Shown one piece after another: positions 1 to 6,434 of a DNA stretch of 8,827 nt. The notes beneath the pieces were generated by a model. It saw only the letters and a program-made list of their open reading frames with translations. It did not search any database and had not been told where the DNA came from. Made by a program: the position numbers and the translations under genes. The stretch lies in NCBI GenBank assembly GCA_023131215.1, contig JAGLZV010000066.1, positions 1 through 8,827 on the forward strand, written 5' to 3'. How positions within the stretch are numbered: position 1 is the stretch's first letter; the number at the start of each line of letters is the position of its first letter. The stretch comes from Candidatus Methanophagales archaeon (GTDB taxonomy: Archaea > Halobacteriota > Syntropharchaeia > Alkanophagales > Methanospirareceae).

Positions 1-111
1 GAGTTCAGATATGCTTGCAATGATTGTAGAGCTTTAGAAGAAAAATTGACAGGGAAATTAGAGGGAAAAAGGCTGTGTAACTATGAACCCGAAGAAGGAA
101 AATGGTTATAA
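1..111 (+). CDS. C-terminus of a radical SAM/SPASM protein (partial)
   Basis: Frame 1 is open from the window edge to TAA at 109-111 and encodes 36 residues. The segment contains ACNDCRALEEKLTG, then RLCNYEP, then EEGKW. The order Cys-x2-Cys-Arg-Ala, a short Gly-containing helix, then Cys-x-Tyr-x-Pro is the usual end of the SPASM domain in radical SAM maturases of the PqqE/AhbD/peptide-modifying type, where these cysteines help bind auxiliary Fe-S clusters. The three cysteines are codons 6, 9 and 26. The radical SAM core (CxxxCxxC) would lie upstream of the window, so the substrate cannot be inferred. The last 29 bases overlap the next gene in another frame, which suggests translational coupling and a shared job with the exporter. 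The call rests on a short tail, but the pattern is distinctive. Confidence 0.72.
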   Translation, partial: EFRYACNDCRALEEKLTGKLEGKRLCNYEPEEGKWL

Positions 112-1732
112 AAAATTCTACAGAAAGTTTGTTAGACCTTATGTTTTTACCATATTATTACTTTTAGGATTAAATTTTTTAGGTATGCTCTTCTCTCTTG
201 TCAGCCCATTGCTCACAAGGTCTCTGATAGACGATGTCTTTATTGGTAAAAGGTTTGAGCTCTTTGGTTATATTCTTTTAGGAATCGCAGGAATATATGT
301 CATTTCTGCAATCTCTAATTACTTCTCTGGCTATATAAGCGGAAAATTAAATTTAACTCTATTCAGAAATGTCACTGGAGAGACCTTTAATACTATCCAG
401 TTTGCGTCTCTGAGAAAAACTCAGGAGATGAAGATTGGAGATATGCTTAGCCGCATCATGAGCAATGTACATTCTGCTATACAAATATTCTCCTCTATTT
501 TTCCAGGGTTTGTTATGAGCATAATAAGCATTGTTGCACCCTTTATTATAATGCTCTTTCTTAACTCGCAGCTTACGCTCATTGTGATGACACCTGTGTT
601 GCTGTTTGTTTTCTCTTCAGCTTTCTTTGGCAAAAGAATAAAGCACGAACAGAGAGCATCTCTGGATAAAATGGCATCAGTGCACTCATTTTTAAAAGAA
701 GCTCTCTCTACAATTCCCCTTATAAAGGTCTTTGGACTTGAAAAATGGTCTCAAGACAAATTTCACGGTCAGATGAATGACTATTATGACGCTTCAATAG
801 ATGTAACAAAGACCTCTTCTTTGAGTGGCTCTGTTGGCTCACTTATTTATGGAGTGCCTATGGTTCTTCTCTTTGCTTTTGGTGGTGTAATGGTGATTCA
901 GGGTTCCTTAACCCTGGGCACACTTATGGCTTTTATGGGCTATGTTGGTCTCTTCTTCTCTCCCATCCAAAGATTATCTCACTTATGGACATCTTACAAA
1001 AGCTCTTCGGCTGCCTTTGATAGAGTTAATGAAGTATTTGAGTTGGAGCAGGACGGTAAGGGTAATGAAGAGCTGATTGTGAAAAAAGGTGTAGTAGAAT
1101 TCAAAGAGGTGTGGTTTTCCTATGATAAAAGGCAGATACTTAACGGATTCAATGCTACCTTTAAGAAAGGTTTAAACTATATAATAGGAGACAATGGCAG
1201 TGGAAAGACGACAATTCTAAAATTGTTGTGCTCTCTTTACCCTTTAGAAAAAGGGCACATTACCATAGATGGACAGGAGCTCTCAAAGGTGAGAAAAGAG
1301 GATTTGAGGAAAAGCATTTCAATGGTCTTCTCCGAGCCCTATCTGTTTGATAGTTCCATTTATGAAAACATTCACATGGGTAACATCTCGGCATCCGAAG
1401 AAGAGGTTATCAATGCTGCAAAGCTTGCTCGTGTGCATGAGTTCATAATGAGTTTACCCCGGGGATATGAAACGGAGGTTGGGGAAGCGGGATTAAAACT
1501 ATCGAGCGGAGAAAAACAGAAGATTGCACTGGCAAGATCGATTTTGAAGAATTCTCCAATAATACTTTTGGATGAAGTGACAAAGTCCATAGATGCAGAA
1601 TCAAGAAGGTCGATCAATGAAAGTATTGAGAGCTTAAAGAATGAAAAAACGATAATAATTGTTACCCATGACATGAGTGAAATAGAGGATGAAAGCAATA
1701 TAATCTATCTTGGGCAAAAAATGGTACAATAA
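83..1732 (+). CDS. ABC exporter, fused membrane and ATPase domains
   Basis: This 549-residue protein has the size and layout of a half-transporter of the exporter (MsbA/MDR-like) family, which would work as a dimer in the cytoplasmic membrane. About six membrane helices lie at roughly 20-40, 58-82, 134-158, 163-183, 248-272 and 276-296. The nucleotide-binding domain covers about 337-549. Walker A is GDNGSGKTT (369-377), the signature is LSSGEKQ (473-479), Walker B is IILLDE (493-498, catalytic Glu 498), and the switch His is 529. The Q-loop position, normally VxQ, reads VFSEPYLF, with Ser 417 in place of Gln. No C39 peptidase domain precedes the membrane part, so any leader removal would need another enzyme. 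The ATG lies inside the SPASM gene (29-base overlap), and no strong ribosome site precedes it, consistent with coupled translation. Export of a modified peptide is the best guess from context; lipid or drug export remains possible. Confidence 0.9.
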   Translation: MNPKKENGYKKFYRKFVRPYVFTILLLLGLNFLGMLFSLVSPLLTRSLIDDVFIGKRFELFGYILLGIAGIYVISAISNYFSGYISGKLNLTLFRNVTGETFNTIQFASLRKTQEMKIGDMLSRIMSNVHSAIQIFSSIFPGFVMSIISIVAPFIIMLFLNSQLTLIVMTPVLLFVFSSAFFGKRIKHEQRASLDKMASVHSFLKEALSTIPLIKVFGLEKWSQDKFHGQMNDYYDASIDVTKTSSLSGSVGSLIYGVPMVLLFAFGGVMVIQGSLTLGTLMAFMGYVGLFFSPIQRLSHLWTSYKSSSAAFDRVNEVFELEQDGKGNEELIVKKGVVEFKEVWFSYDKRQILNGFNATFKKGLNYIIGDNGSGKTTILKLLCSLYPLEKGHITIDGQELSKVRKEDLRKSISMVFSEPYLFDSSIYENIHMGNISASEEEVINAAKLARVHEFIMSLPRGYETEVGEAGLKLSSGEKQKIALARSILKNSPIILLDEVTKSIDAESRRSINESIESLKNEKTIIIVTHDMSEIEDESNIIYLGQKMVQ

Positions 1733-1777
1733 TAAAAGGTATCATAGCGGATTAAAGCAATACCAATTCGGAATAAC

Positions 1778-1980
1778 TATCTTGACATTGTCAGATTAAC
1801 CGCGGAGTTCACGGAGAACGCAGAGGATATAGGTTTAGAGGTTTAGTCTAAATCGCTAACGAGCCAAGCCGCTGAACCGCTTAAAATTGGAGGTTTAGCT
1901 AACGAGTTGAACCGCTAATAAACTAAACATCTAATTCCGCGTTCTCTGCGGTAAATTTGAACTGTGACAAAGTCAAGCTA
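1778..1980. repeat. Repeat element with imperfect terminal inverted repeats (MITE-like)
   Basis: The left end (1778-1797, TATCTTGACATTGTCAGATT) matches the reverse complement of the right end (1961-1980) at 16 of 20 positions. Just inside, CG-rich arms also pair: ACCGCGGAG...GAACGCAGAG on the left and CCGCGTTCTCTGCGGTA at 1937-1953 on the right. The left arm (1801-1827) is three imperfect 9-bp units: CGCGGAGTT, CACGGAGAA, CGCAGAGGA. The core has AGGTTTAG in tandem at 1831-1846 and again at 1891-1898, GCTAACGAG at 1855-1863 and 1898-1906, and TGAACCGCT at 1873-1881 and 1908-1916. No coding frame of note is present. It fills the gap between two convergent genes and could also act as a two-way transcription end. 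Whether it is mobile is not shown here. Confidence 0.6.
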
Positions 1981-1983
1981 TCC

Positions 1984-3417
1984 CTACAACTTCTTATATC
2001 TCCTTTTTCTAAGCAATACTGGCAGAGAGACAACAAGCAAGGTTGGAATAAATGCCGCAACTGAATAAAGTTTGAAATTGTCAGTTAGATAGTACGGTAC
2101 GGTTAACTCGATTATTGGTTTCGAACTCAAACTCCGGTTATCAGGTACCAAGATATCAACCCTATATCTCCCTGCTATTTCGAGTTTCGGCACAGCGATT
2201 TTTATTTTAACCGGAATTTCAATCCAGGTATAGTTGCAATCGGTAAATCCTGCAGTTTTTGGTTTACAGATGTATGATTGTTCAGATGTACCATCAAACC
2301 TTAATCTATCATCCGGTGATTTAATGGTTATTTCTACTTCTTCTGTATTACTTTTATTAGATAAATCTTCATGAGTCACCAGATTTACAAGAAGCACACC
2401 GTTTATTGTACCATCTTCAGCCACTTGCGCAGAATATATTTTACCGCCCCTTTTTCGTCGGTGCTCTAATATGACACCTTTTTCTTCTTCGCTTAATCCG
2501 GATGCAGTATCAGAGTCCATAAATACTCCTGCATGGATATCACCAAAAGGTACCCCCATTCCACGGCATTCCCCAACTACTACATTATAGTTTGTATCAA
2601 TTGCGCCGGTTGCTAAAACAGGAGTTACTATTGAGAGAGCAGCAAGCATAACCGCTATCACCTTCTTTTTCTCTTTTAGATGGGCAAATGCCAGGAAGCC
2701 CACTAATGGAAATAAGAGAATAGACACGATAGGTACAGCTAACGAAATACTCCTATCAACACAGCAAATGGCTATAAACGGAATAAATGCCATATAGTCA
2801 GGAAAACCCATATAGTCAGAGATTGAAACTATTGGAGAGAGTCTCATAAAGGCAGCGATAACAACTTTTCCTTTGGACTCCGGAAATCCATAGAAAAGAC
2901 TAACTAAGATATATCCAAAAACAAAGATAAGCGAAATAGCAAGAGATACCGTCTGTCTTGAACCACATACAGAAGCAATCATTGTTCCTAAACCCGATAT
3001 AAACAGAATAATCAAGATAGACGCGATGAAGTATTTAAGAAACATGCCCGCAAGTGGCATGCCAACAAATGCAAAGTAGAGCGCCGTGAATGGAAGAGTA
3101 ATTGCAAGATAAAACAAACCCACGATTACAGATAAAAGATACCGTGAAAAGAAGTATTCTCTATCTGAGACAGGATAGGTAAGGGTGATGTCTGTAAACC
3201 TTGAATTTTTCTCCGCAGGTATTAAAGTTGCAGGCACAATTATCAAAAATATGGGGGCAAGAAGGTAAACAAAATATAATGTGAGTTCTGTATCCTCTGC
3301 TCCGAAAAGAAAAACAAAGCCAAATACTCCTATTAGGGGAATTATCAAAAGGTATGACCATTTTGTACACATATAGAGCTTCAAACTCTTTTTCAATAAC
3401 TGGCTAAAATTGCCCAT
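1984..3417 (-). CDS. ABC-2 type transporter permease with extracytoplasmic domain
   Basis: This 477-residue membrane protein is the likely partner of the ATPase encoded just upstream (9-base gap; the end of that gene, GGTGGAGTGA, also serves as ribosome site here). Helices are visible at about 22-38, 47-65, 92-118, 127-150, 156-177, 209-245 (possibly two) and 253-270. A soluble stretch of about 175 residues (275-448) follows. It is rich in beta-type segments and has four cysteines (284, 384, 394 and one in the membrane part at 219-220 region), and is then closed by a final helix (450-469) and a basic tail RKRRYKK. The basic end suggests a cytoplasmic C-terminus, placing 275-448 outside the cell. 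The N-terminal part resembles ABC-2 permeases (about 250 residues); the extra domain makes it longer than usual. The substrate is unknown. The domain could gather or sense a ligand, or contact envelope proteins. Confidence 0.82.
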   Translation of the reverse strand: MGNFSQLLKKSLKLYMCTKWSYLLIIPLIGVFGFVFLFGAEDTELTLYFVYLLAPIFLIIVPATLIPAEKNSRFTDITLTYPVSDREYFFSRYLLSVIVGLFYLAITLPFTALYFAFVGMPLAGMFLKYFIASILIILFISGLGTMIASVCGSRQTVSLAISLIFVFGYILVSLFYGFPESKGKVVIAAFMRLSPIVSISDYMGFPDYMAFIPFIAICCVDRSISLAVPIVSILLFPLVGFLAFAHLKEKKKVIAVMLAALSIVTPVLATGAIDTNYNVVVGECRGMGVPFGDIHAGVFMDSDTASGLSEEEKGVILEHRRKRGGKIYSAQVAEDGTINGVLLVNLVTHEDLSNKSNTEEVEITIKSPDDRLRFDGTSEQSYICKPKTAGFTDCNYTWIEIPVKIKIAVPKLEIAGRYRVDILVPDNRSLSSKPIIELTVPYYLTDNFKLYSVAAFIPTLLVVSLPVLLRKRRYKKL

Positions 3418-3426
3418 GTCACTTTA

Positions 3427-4164
3427 TCACTCCACCATCTCTCCTTTAAGAAGCTTTGTTACATTCTCTTCAAGCTCGTCAGACGTTCCTTTACCGCTTT
3501 TAAGCTTTTCTGCATCCCCTGAAAATACTATCTTTCCTTTGTGGATTATGCAAACTCGGTCACATAAGACCTCTATCTCTCTTATATCATGAGAACTTAA
3601 GAATATCGTTACATCTTGCTCGTGTTTTAGATCTTGAAGTAAATTCCAGATATATCTTTTTCCGGGAATATCAAACTCTCTTGTTGGTTCATCCAGGAAT
3701 AGAACCTTCGGGTTATGAAGCAGAACGCGTGCTATTTCTGCCCTTCTCATCATTCCACCAGAGAAAGTCTTCATTGGGTCGAATCTTCTTTCATACAAAT
3801 CCAGCATCTGCAAAAGCTCTTTTGTCCTTTCACTTATAAGCGAATCAGCCATTCCATGAATCGCCCCAAAAAACTCTAAGTATTCGAGAGGAGTCCAATC
3901 AGGCTGCGTAACACCAGACTCTTCCGTAACAACACCGATTATCTTTCTTATCTCTACTCTATCTTTAACAATATCATGACCACATACAGATGCCTTTCCA
4001 GATGTCGGGTCTAAGATCGTTGCAAGCATTCGTACCGTTGTTGTCTTTCCAGCTCCATTTAATCCTAAAAAGCCAAATGTTATACCTTCAGCTATCTCTA
4101 AATTCAGGCCATCCACTGCCTTAATTCCATTATATACCTTTGTCAGGTTTTCTGTTTTTATCAT
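3427..4164 (-). CDS. ABC-2 type transporter ATP-binding protein
   Basis: This 245-residue cytoplasmic ATPase powers the membrane protein encoded immediately downstream. Walker A is GLNGAGKTT (34-42), the signature is FSGGM (134-138), Walker B is VLFLDE (154-159), and the switch His is 192 in SSHD. The Q-loop reads VVTEESG, with Glu 81 where Gln is common; Glu here is frequent in this ABC-2 branch (CcmA/DrrA/Nat-like). The D-loop region reads REFD rather than the usual GLD, a mild deviation. Length and the short acidic C-terminal tail suit the family. The ATG is preceded by AGGGGAT (4174-4180) at about 9 bases. A possible operator with GGAACA/TGTTCC boxes lies about 110-175 bases upstream. Substrate and direction of transport cannot be told from the ATPase. 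Confidence 0.92.
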   Translation of the reverse strand: MIKTENLTKVYNGIKAVDGLNLEIAEGITFGFLGLNGAGKTTTVRMLATILDPTSGKASVCGHDIVKDRVEIRKIIGVVTEESGVTQPDWTPLEYLEFFGAIHGMADSLISERTKELLQMLDLYERRFDPMKTFSGGMMRRAEIARVLLHNPKVLFLDEPTREFDIPGKRYIWNLLQDLKHEQDVTIFLSSHDIREIEVLCDRVCIIHKGKIVFSGDAEKLKSGKGTSDELEENVTKLLKGEMVE

Positions 4165-4276
4165 TTTAATTTTATCCCCTTCGCTTCTTTTTTATCTCCC
4201 CCTTTCGGTATTTACATAGCGCCTCTCTTCCGGCGCGCATACATATTTTCGGTGGAACAGCATATAATAGGGTGGT

Positions 4277-4339
4277 GGAACAGGTGTTCCAGAAAATGAA
4301 ACAAGGTGTTCCGGGAAATGGAACAAGTTACAGAACACC
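4277..4339. repeat. Tandem palindromic GGAACA/TGTTCC boxes, candidate operator
   Basis: Two adjacent units of 21-22 bases are followed by a partial third. Unit 1 (4277-4297) begins GGAACAGGTGTTCC, a perfect 6-bp palindrome with a 2-base centre. Unit 2 (4298-4319) begins GAAACAAGGTGTTCC. Unit 3 starts GGAACA at 4320, and the mirrored half CAGAACACC lies at 4331-4339. One more GGAACA sits at 4254-4259. The repeated dyads at about two helical turns resemble an array of binding sites for a dimeric regulator. The array is 113-175 bases upstream of the ABC-2 operon start. The array is plain in the sequence; the regulatory role is inference. Confidence 0.5.
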
Positions 4340-4417
4340 GTGGAGAGCTTTTTGATTGGCAAATGCCAACCATTATGCAACTCGCTTTAGGCAGAAATGT
4401 GTGCTAACGCGAGATAG

Positions 4418-4606
4418 GTGAAAGTCCCACCAAGAAACAAAAATTTATCTGGCAAAAGGAGAAAGCGGGTTAAAAGAGGTGAGAAAAGGAATAAAAAAGA
4501 AGGTAAAATAGAAATAAAACATACGAAGGATAAGAAGCTGAAAAAATTGTTGAAAGAGTCAATGGAAGAGAATATTGAGTTGTTGCGCGAGCTGGCGAAA
4601 TACTGA
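4418..4606 (+). CDS. Doubtful small Lys/Glu-rich protein
   Basis: A GTG-started frame of 62 codons ends at TGA 4604-4606. The product is extremely basic in its first half (runs of Lys and Arg) and has an amphipathic, helix-prone second half ending KESMEENIELLRELAKY. I recognise no family. The base composition is strongly purine-rich on this strand, which by itself gives long frames without stops, so the ORF may be chance. Against it, no good ribosome site sits before the GTG. In favour, the C-terminal helix looks like a real peptide, and the UPF0175 fragment follows directly on the same strand. It could be the remnant of an antitoxin-like gene. Confidence 0.22.
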   Translation: MKVPPRNKNLSGKRRKRVKRGEKRNKKEGKIEIKHTKDKKLKKLLKESMEENIELLRELAKY

Positions 4607-4624
4607 GGTAGCGGAACAGCATAA

Positions 4625-4723
4625 AAGGGTCTCAGGGACTACAAGAGAGAGAGGGCGGCAAGACTCTACAAAGAGCGAAGAGTATCAATAGATGGTGCGG
4701 CAGAACTCGCAGGTTTAACTGTA
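4625..4723 (+). pseudogene. Fragment of a UPF0175-family antitoxin-like gene
   Basis: The frame encodes LRDYKRERAARLYKERR directly followed by VSIDGAAELAGLTV. The arrangement Leu-x-x-Tyr/Trp-Lys-x-Glu-x-Ala-x-x-Leu-Tyr, then Val/Ile-Ser-x-x-x-Ala-Ala-Glu-Leu-Ala-Gly, is the conserved C-terminal core of UPF0175 proteins. These are small DNA-binding proteins of archaea and bacteria often paired with PIN-domain toxins. An in-frame TAA lies just before it (4622-4624), and no start codon is available. After GLTV the expected continuation (typically WE and another helix) is lost, and the frame runs into the antisense of the next gene. The N-terminal ribbon-helix-helix part is missing or out of frame. 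No toxin gene is visible nearby. I call it a decayed remnant; family recognition is from the motif only. Confidence 0.5.
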
Positions 4724-4786
4724 AAAATAAAAATGAAAGTAGGATTTGAAATTTGTTTGTTATTAGGTGCCTGGGATTTGGATTTT

Positions 4787-5365
4787 TTAGGCAAGCTTCA
4801 CCATCTTGCTCATCCCGTAATCGTATCGAAATATCAAACTGCGGTCTTCCAGGTCCTGCAATATTCTCGAAAGCGTGGACTTCGGTATTCCAGTTCGAGC
4901 TGACATGTCCGCCTGGTTCATCTCTCCATAGTCCATGAGCGCTTCTATCACCATCTTCTCGTTTCCTTTCAGTATCTTCAAAAGTCCTGCTCTATCATCC
5001 TCAGGAGCTGCCCTGCTCGTTTCTGGAACTTGTGCATCCACATTTGGAATATGTGCATCCTGCACCTGTAACGCCGATTCCAAACCTGCTTCCTTCTGTT
5101 CCGCTTCCCGCTCAATCCTCTCCTTTTCAGGCATCCTGAAGCCCACGAAGAGCAGATAAAAAACGCTTGCACCGAGCATGAACGAAGCAATAGCGATTAT
5201 CACACAATCCAAAGCCGTATATACATTTGGAATTTCCTTCACGTAAGTTGATTGTCCTTCGATAATCACCTGAATGCTCGTGGGAAGCATGAATTTTGAT
5301 GCGAGCATGAACACTGCCACGACGAACAGAGCCATGACAAATGCGGTTTTCCCCTCTATTTTCAT
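4787..5365 (-). CDS. Membrane-anchored winged helix-turn-helix regulator
   Basis: This 192-residue protein has two membrane helices (about 8-26 and 53-76), a short loop of about 26 residues between them that is probably outside the cell, and a charged linker rich in Glu and Ala (78-125). It ends in a winged helix-turn-helix of the MarR/IclR-like type (about 130-192). The recognition helix is TGIPKSTLSRILQDLE (159-174), followed by a short wing (FRYDYGMSKMVKL). Archaea of the methanogen lineage carry many such membrane-tethered transcription factors; targets are rarely known. It lies downstream of the surface-protein genes on the same strand but after a 227-base gap with its own TATA candidates. 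It could therefore be expressed alone and might control the neighbouring genes. The outside loop is too small for a usual sensor domain, so sensing may be through the membrane or a partner. Confidence 0.85.
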   Translation of the reverse strand: MKIEGKTAFVMALFVVAVFMLASKFMLPTSIQVIIEGQSTYVKEIPNVYTALDCVIIAIASFMLGASVFYLLFVGFRMPEKERIEREAEQKEAGLESALQVQDAHIPNVDAQVPETSRAAPEDDRAGLLKILKGNEKMVIEALMDYGEMNQADMSARTGIPKSTLSRILQDLEDRSLIFRYDYGMSKMVKLA

Positions 5366-5390
5366 GGTTTTTACTTTACCACCCTAATAA

Positions 5391-5398
5391 ATTATAAA
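5391..5398 (-). promoter_or_regulatory. TATA box, proximal, for the membrane regulator gene
   Basis: The minus strand reads TTTATAAT centred about 29 bases before the ATG at 5365. Archaeal transcription normally starts about 25 bases past the TATA centre, which puts the start near 5368, so this mRNA may be almost leaderless. A GGTGG motif at 5379-5383 would then be upstream of the transcript start and not serve as ribosome site. Confidence 0.45.
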
Positions 5399-5450
5399 CT
5401 GCCCTCTCGCTCATTTCATCACACAATAATTTTGTATTGACTTGACTAAA

Positions 5451-5458
5451 CTTTTATA
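5451..5458 (-). promoter_or_regulatory. TATA box, distal, for the membrane regulator gene
   Basis: The minus strand reads TATAAAAG, a closer match to the archaeal consensus than the proximal site. Use of it would give a leader of about 60 bases that includes GGTGG (5379-5383), 13 bases before the ATG. Confidence 0.4.
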
Positions 5459-5592
5459 CTTCACACATATATATAACATTTTATTACTAACTTTCAGAGA
5501 TTCTATTTGAGGAGATGATGCGAAGATATCTATTGGTCCGATGAAATAGGGGATGAGCGAAAAAGTTTTGCCCGAAGCAATCTTTATTCTAT

Positions 5593-6396
5593 TTATTTAT
5601 TTATTGGTGGCATCGGTGGCGGTAGGAGTGGTGGGCTGATTCTTATGACTTTCCCTTTCTCAAGGTCAACATGCACGAAGTAAACTGTTCCGTCTTCCAA
5701 CTCGAACATTATTGAAGCTCCATCAAATTTCGTTTCTACTTCACCAACTTCGTTGGTTATAATTACACCCGTTGATTTTATTTCAGTCATCTTGTAATTC
5801 TTCCCTTCTATGATGTTCTGCACCTCAGTGTCCGAGAGAGCAATTTCTCTTGCTTTTTCCCTCTCTTCTTCGGTCAATTCTCGCACCTCCGGCGCCCTTA
5901 TCAGCTTGCCCTCCCTGCCTCCAATCGCTATTCTTATCTCGGTCTCGTTCACTGCTTTAATCTCGCCACCTTCTCGCATCTCCAATCCAGCAATCTCTCC
6001 ACGTGACTTGAGTATTCCTGTGACCTTCTCTTCGTTCAGGTCTACATTTGCAAATACCCAGTCTTTATCCTTTGTGAGGGTGACATATACATCTGCTATC
6101 TCTGCTTCATGCTTCGGTATATTGGTAAAAATAAAACTTCTACTCCCTATTTCGTATCCTTGGTCTAAGTATTGCTTCACTGTTTCGTTCTGTTTTGCGA
6201 TTTCAATTGCAGCCTGTCTCTGGTCTTCGGTTAGCGTTGGAAACGATGTAAATTCCTCCTTCACGGGATTCTGATACATCCATACATCTTCATGAGACGT
6301 TCGTGTTCCGCTAACCATGAGCCCAACGAAAAGGAAAGCCATGCCCATGCCTATAAATGCCAATACTACCAGTATAGCAATGCCTTTTTCTTTCAT
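5593..6396 (-). CDS. Membrane-anchored protein with two PepSY-like domains
   Basis: This 267-residue protein has one N-terminal helix (5-27) and an external part with two homologous units. Unit A is about 54-130 (starts LTEDQRQAAIEIAKQNETV, ends FANVDLNEEKVTGIL). Unit B is about 174-253 (starts LTEEEREKAREIALSDTEV, ends FVHVDLEKGKVIRI). Each has a leading helix, a short loop, and a strand pair ending in VDL-x-x-x-K/G-V, the look of a PepSY-like fold; PepSY domains are often extracytoplasmic and have been linked to protease control. The tail is proline-rich (SPPLLPPPMPPINK). Unit B closely resembles the single unit encoded at 7109-7621, and both proteins start with a similar anchor (MKEKGIAIL / MNKKEIAIL). 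The frame stays open upstream to 6450, but the near-perfect ribosome site GGATGTGAT 6 bases before 6396 and the paralogue's N-terminus fix this start. Family naming is tentative. Confidence 0.78.
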   Translation of the reverse strand: MKEKGIAILVVLAFIGMGMAFLFVGLMVSGTRTSHEDVWMYQNPVKEEFTSFPTLTEDQRQAAIEIAKQNETVKQYLDQGYEIGSRSFIFTNIPKHEAEIADVYVTLTKDKDWVFANVDLNEEKVTGILKSRGEIAGLEMREGGEIKAVNETEIRIAIGGREGKLIRAPEVRELTEEEREKAREIALSDTEVQNIIEGKNYKMTEIKSTGVIITNEVGEVETKFDGASIMFELEDGTVYFVHVDLEKGKVIRISPPLLPPPMPPINK

Positions 6397-6402
6397 TTTT
6401 AT

Positions 6403-6411
6403 ATCACATCC
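6403..6411 (-). promoter_or_regulatory. Shine-Dalgarno site deciding the start at 6396
   Basis: The minus strand reads GGATGTGAT, eight of nine matching the archaeal consensus GGAGGTGAT, 6 bases from the ATG. It rules out the longer in-frame start at 6450, which lies inside the preceding gene. Confidence 0.7.
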
Positions 6412-6434
6412 TTTTTGGTTTATTTCATGGGAAA

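Larger units (their letters stand above)
4165..4786. other. Long intergenic region with gene debris
   Basis: No convincing intact gene lies in these 622 bases. Present are the upstream sequence of the ABC-2 operon, including a weak A-rich TATA-like stretch on the minus strand (GATAAAAAAG, about 4186-4195), the GGAACA/TGTTCC array, a weak Lys-rich ORF (4418-4606) and a truncated UPF0175-like fragment (4625-4723). An 11-bp direct repeat, GGAACAGCATA, occurs at 4254-4264 and 4613-4623. Together these suggest an eroded region, perhaps a former toxin-antitoxin locus. Confidence 0.5.

Noticed and set aside
4192..4380. A 62-residue minus-strand ORF upstream of the ABC-2 ATPase.
   Set aside because: It runs through the tandem dyad repeats, has no ribosome site, no recognisable motif and unlikely composition; it is best explained as a frame left open by the repeats.
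4401..4431. GTGCTAACGCGAGATAGGTGAAAGTCCCACC-like stretch (in two parts, GTGCTAACGCGAGA and TAGGTGAAAGTCCCACC) resembles the 5' end of some group II introns.
   Set aside because: No reverse transcriptase ORF and no domain V hairpin near a plausible 3' end can be seen downstream; the likeness is short and from memory. A covariance-model search for group II domains would settle it.
5515..5544. A nine-codon plus-strand ORF directly after GAGGAG, with a TATA-like TTTATA about 60 bases upstream, looked like a leader peptide.
   Set aside because: No gene follows it on the plus strand, the ribosome motif almost touches the first ATG, and the neighbouring frames carry nothing recognisable.
5591..5606. 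ATTT tandem repeat at the end of the two-domain PepSY-like gene, a possible slippage site.
   Set aside because: Only about four units, overlapping the stop codon in AT-rich sequence; length changes would alter just the last residues, so there is no sign of a functional switch.
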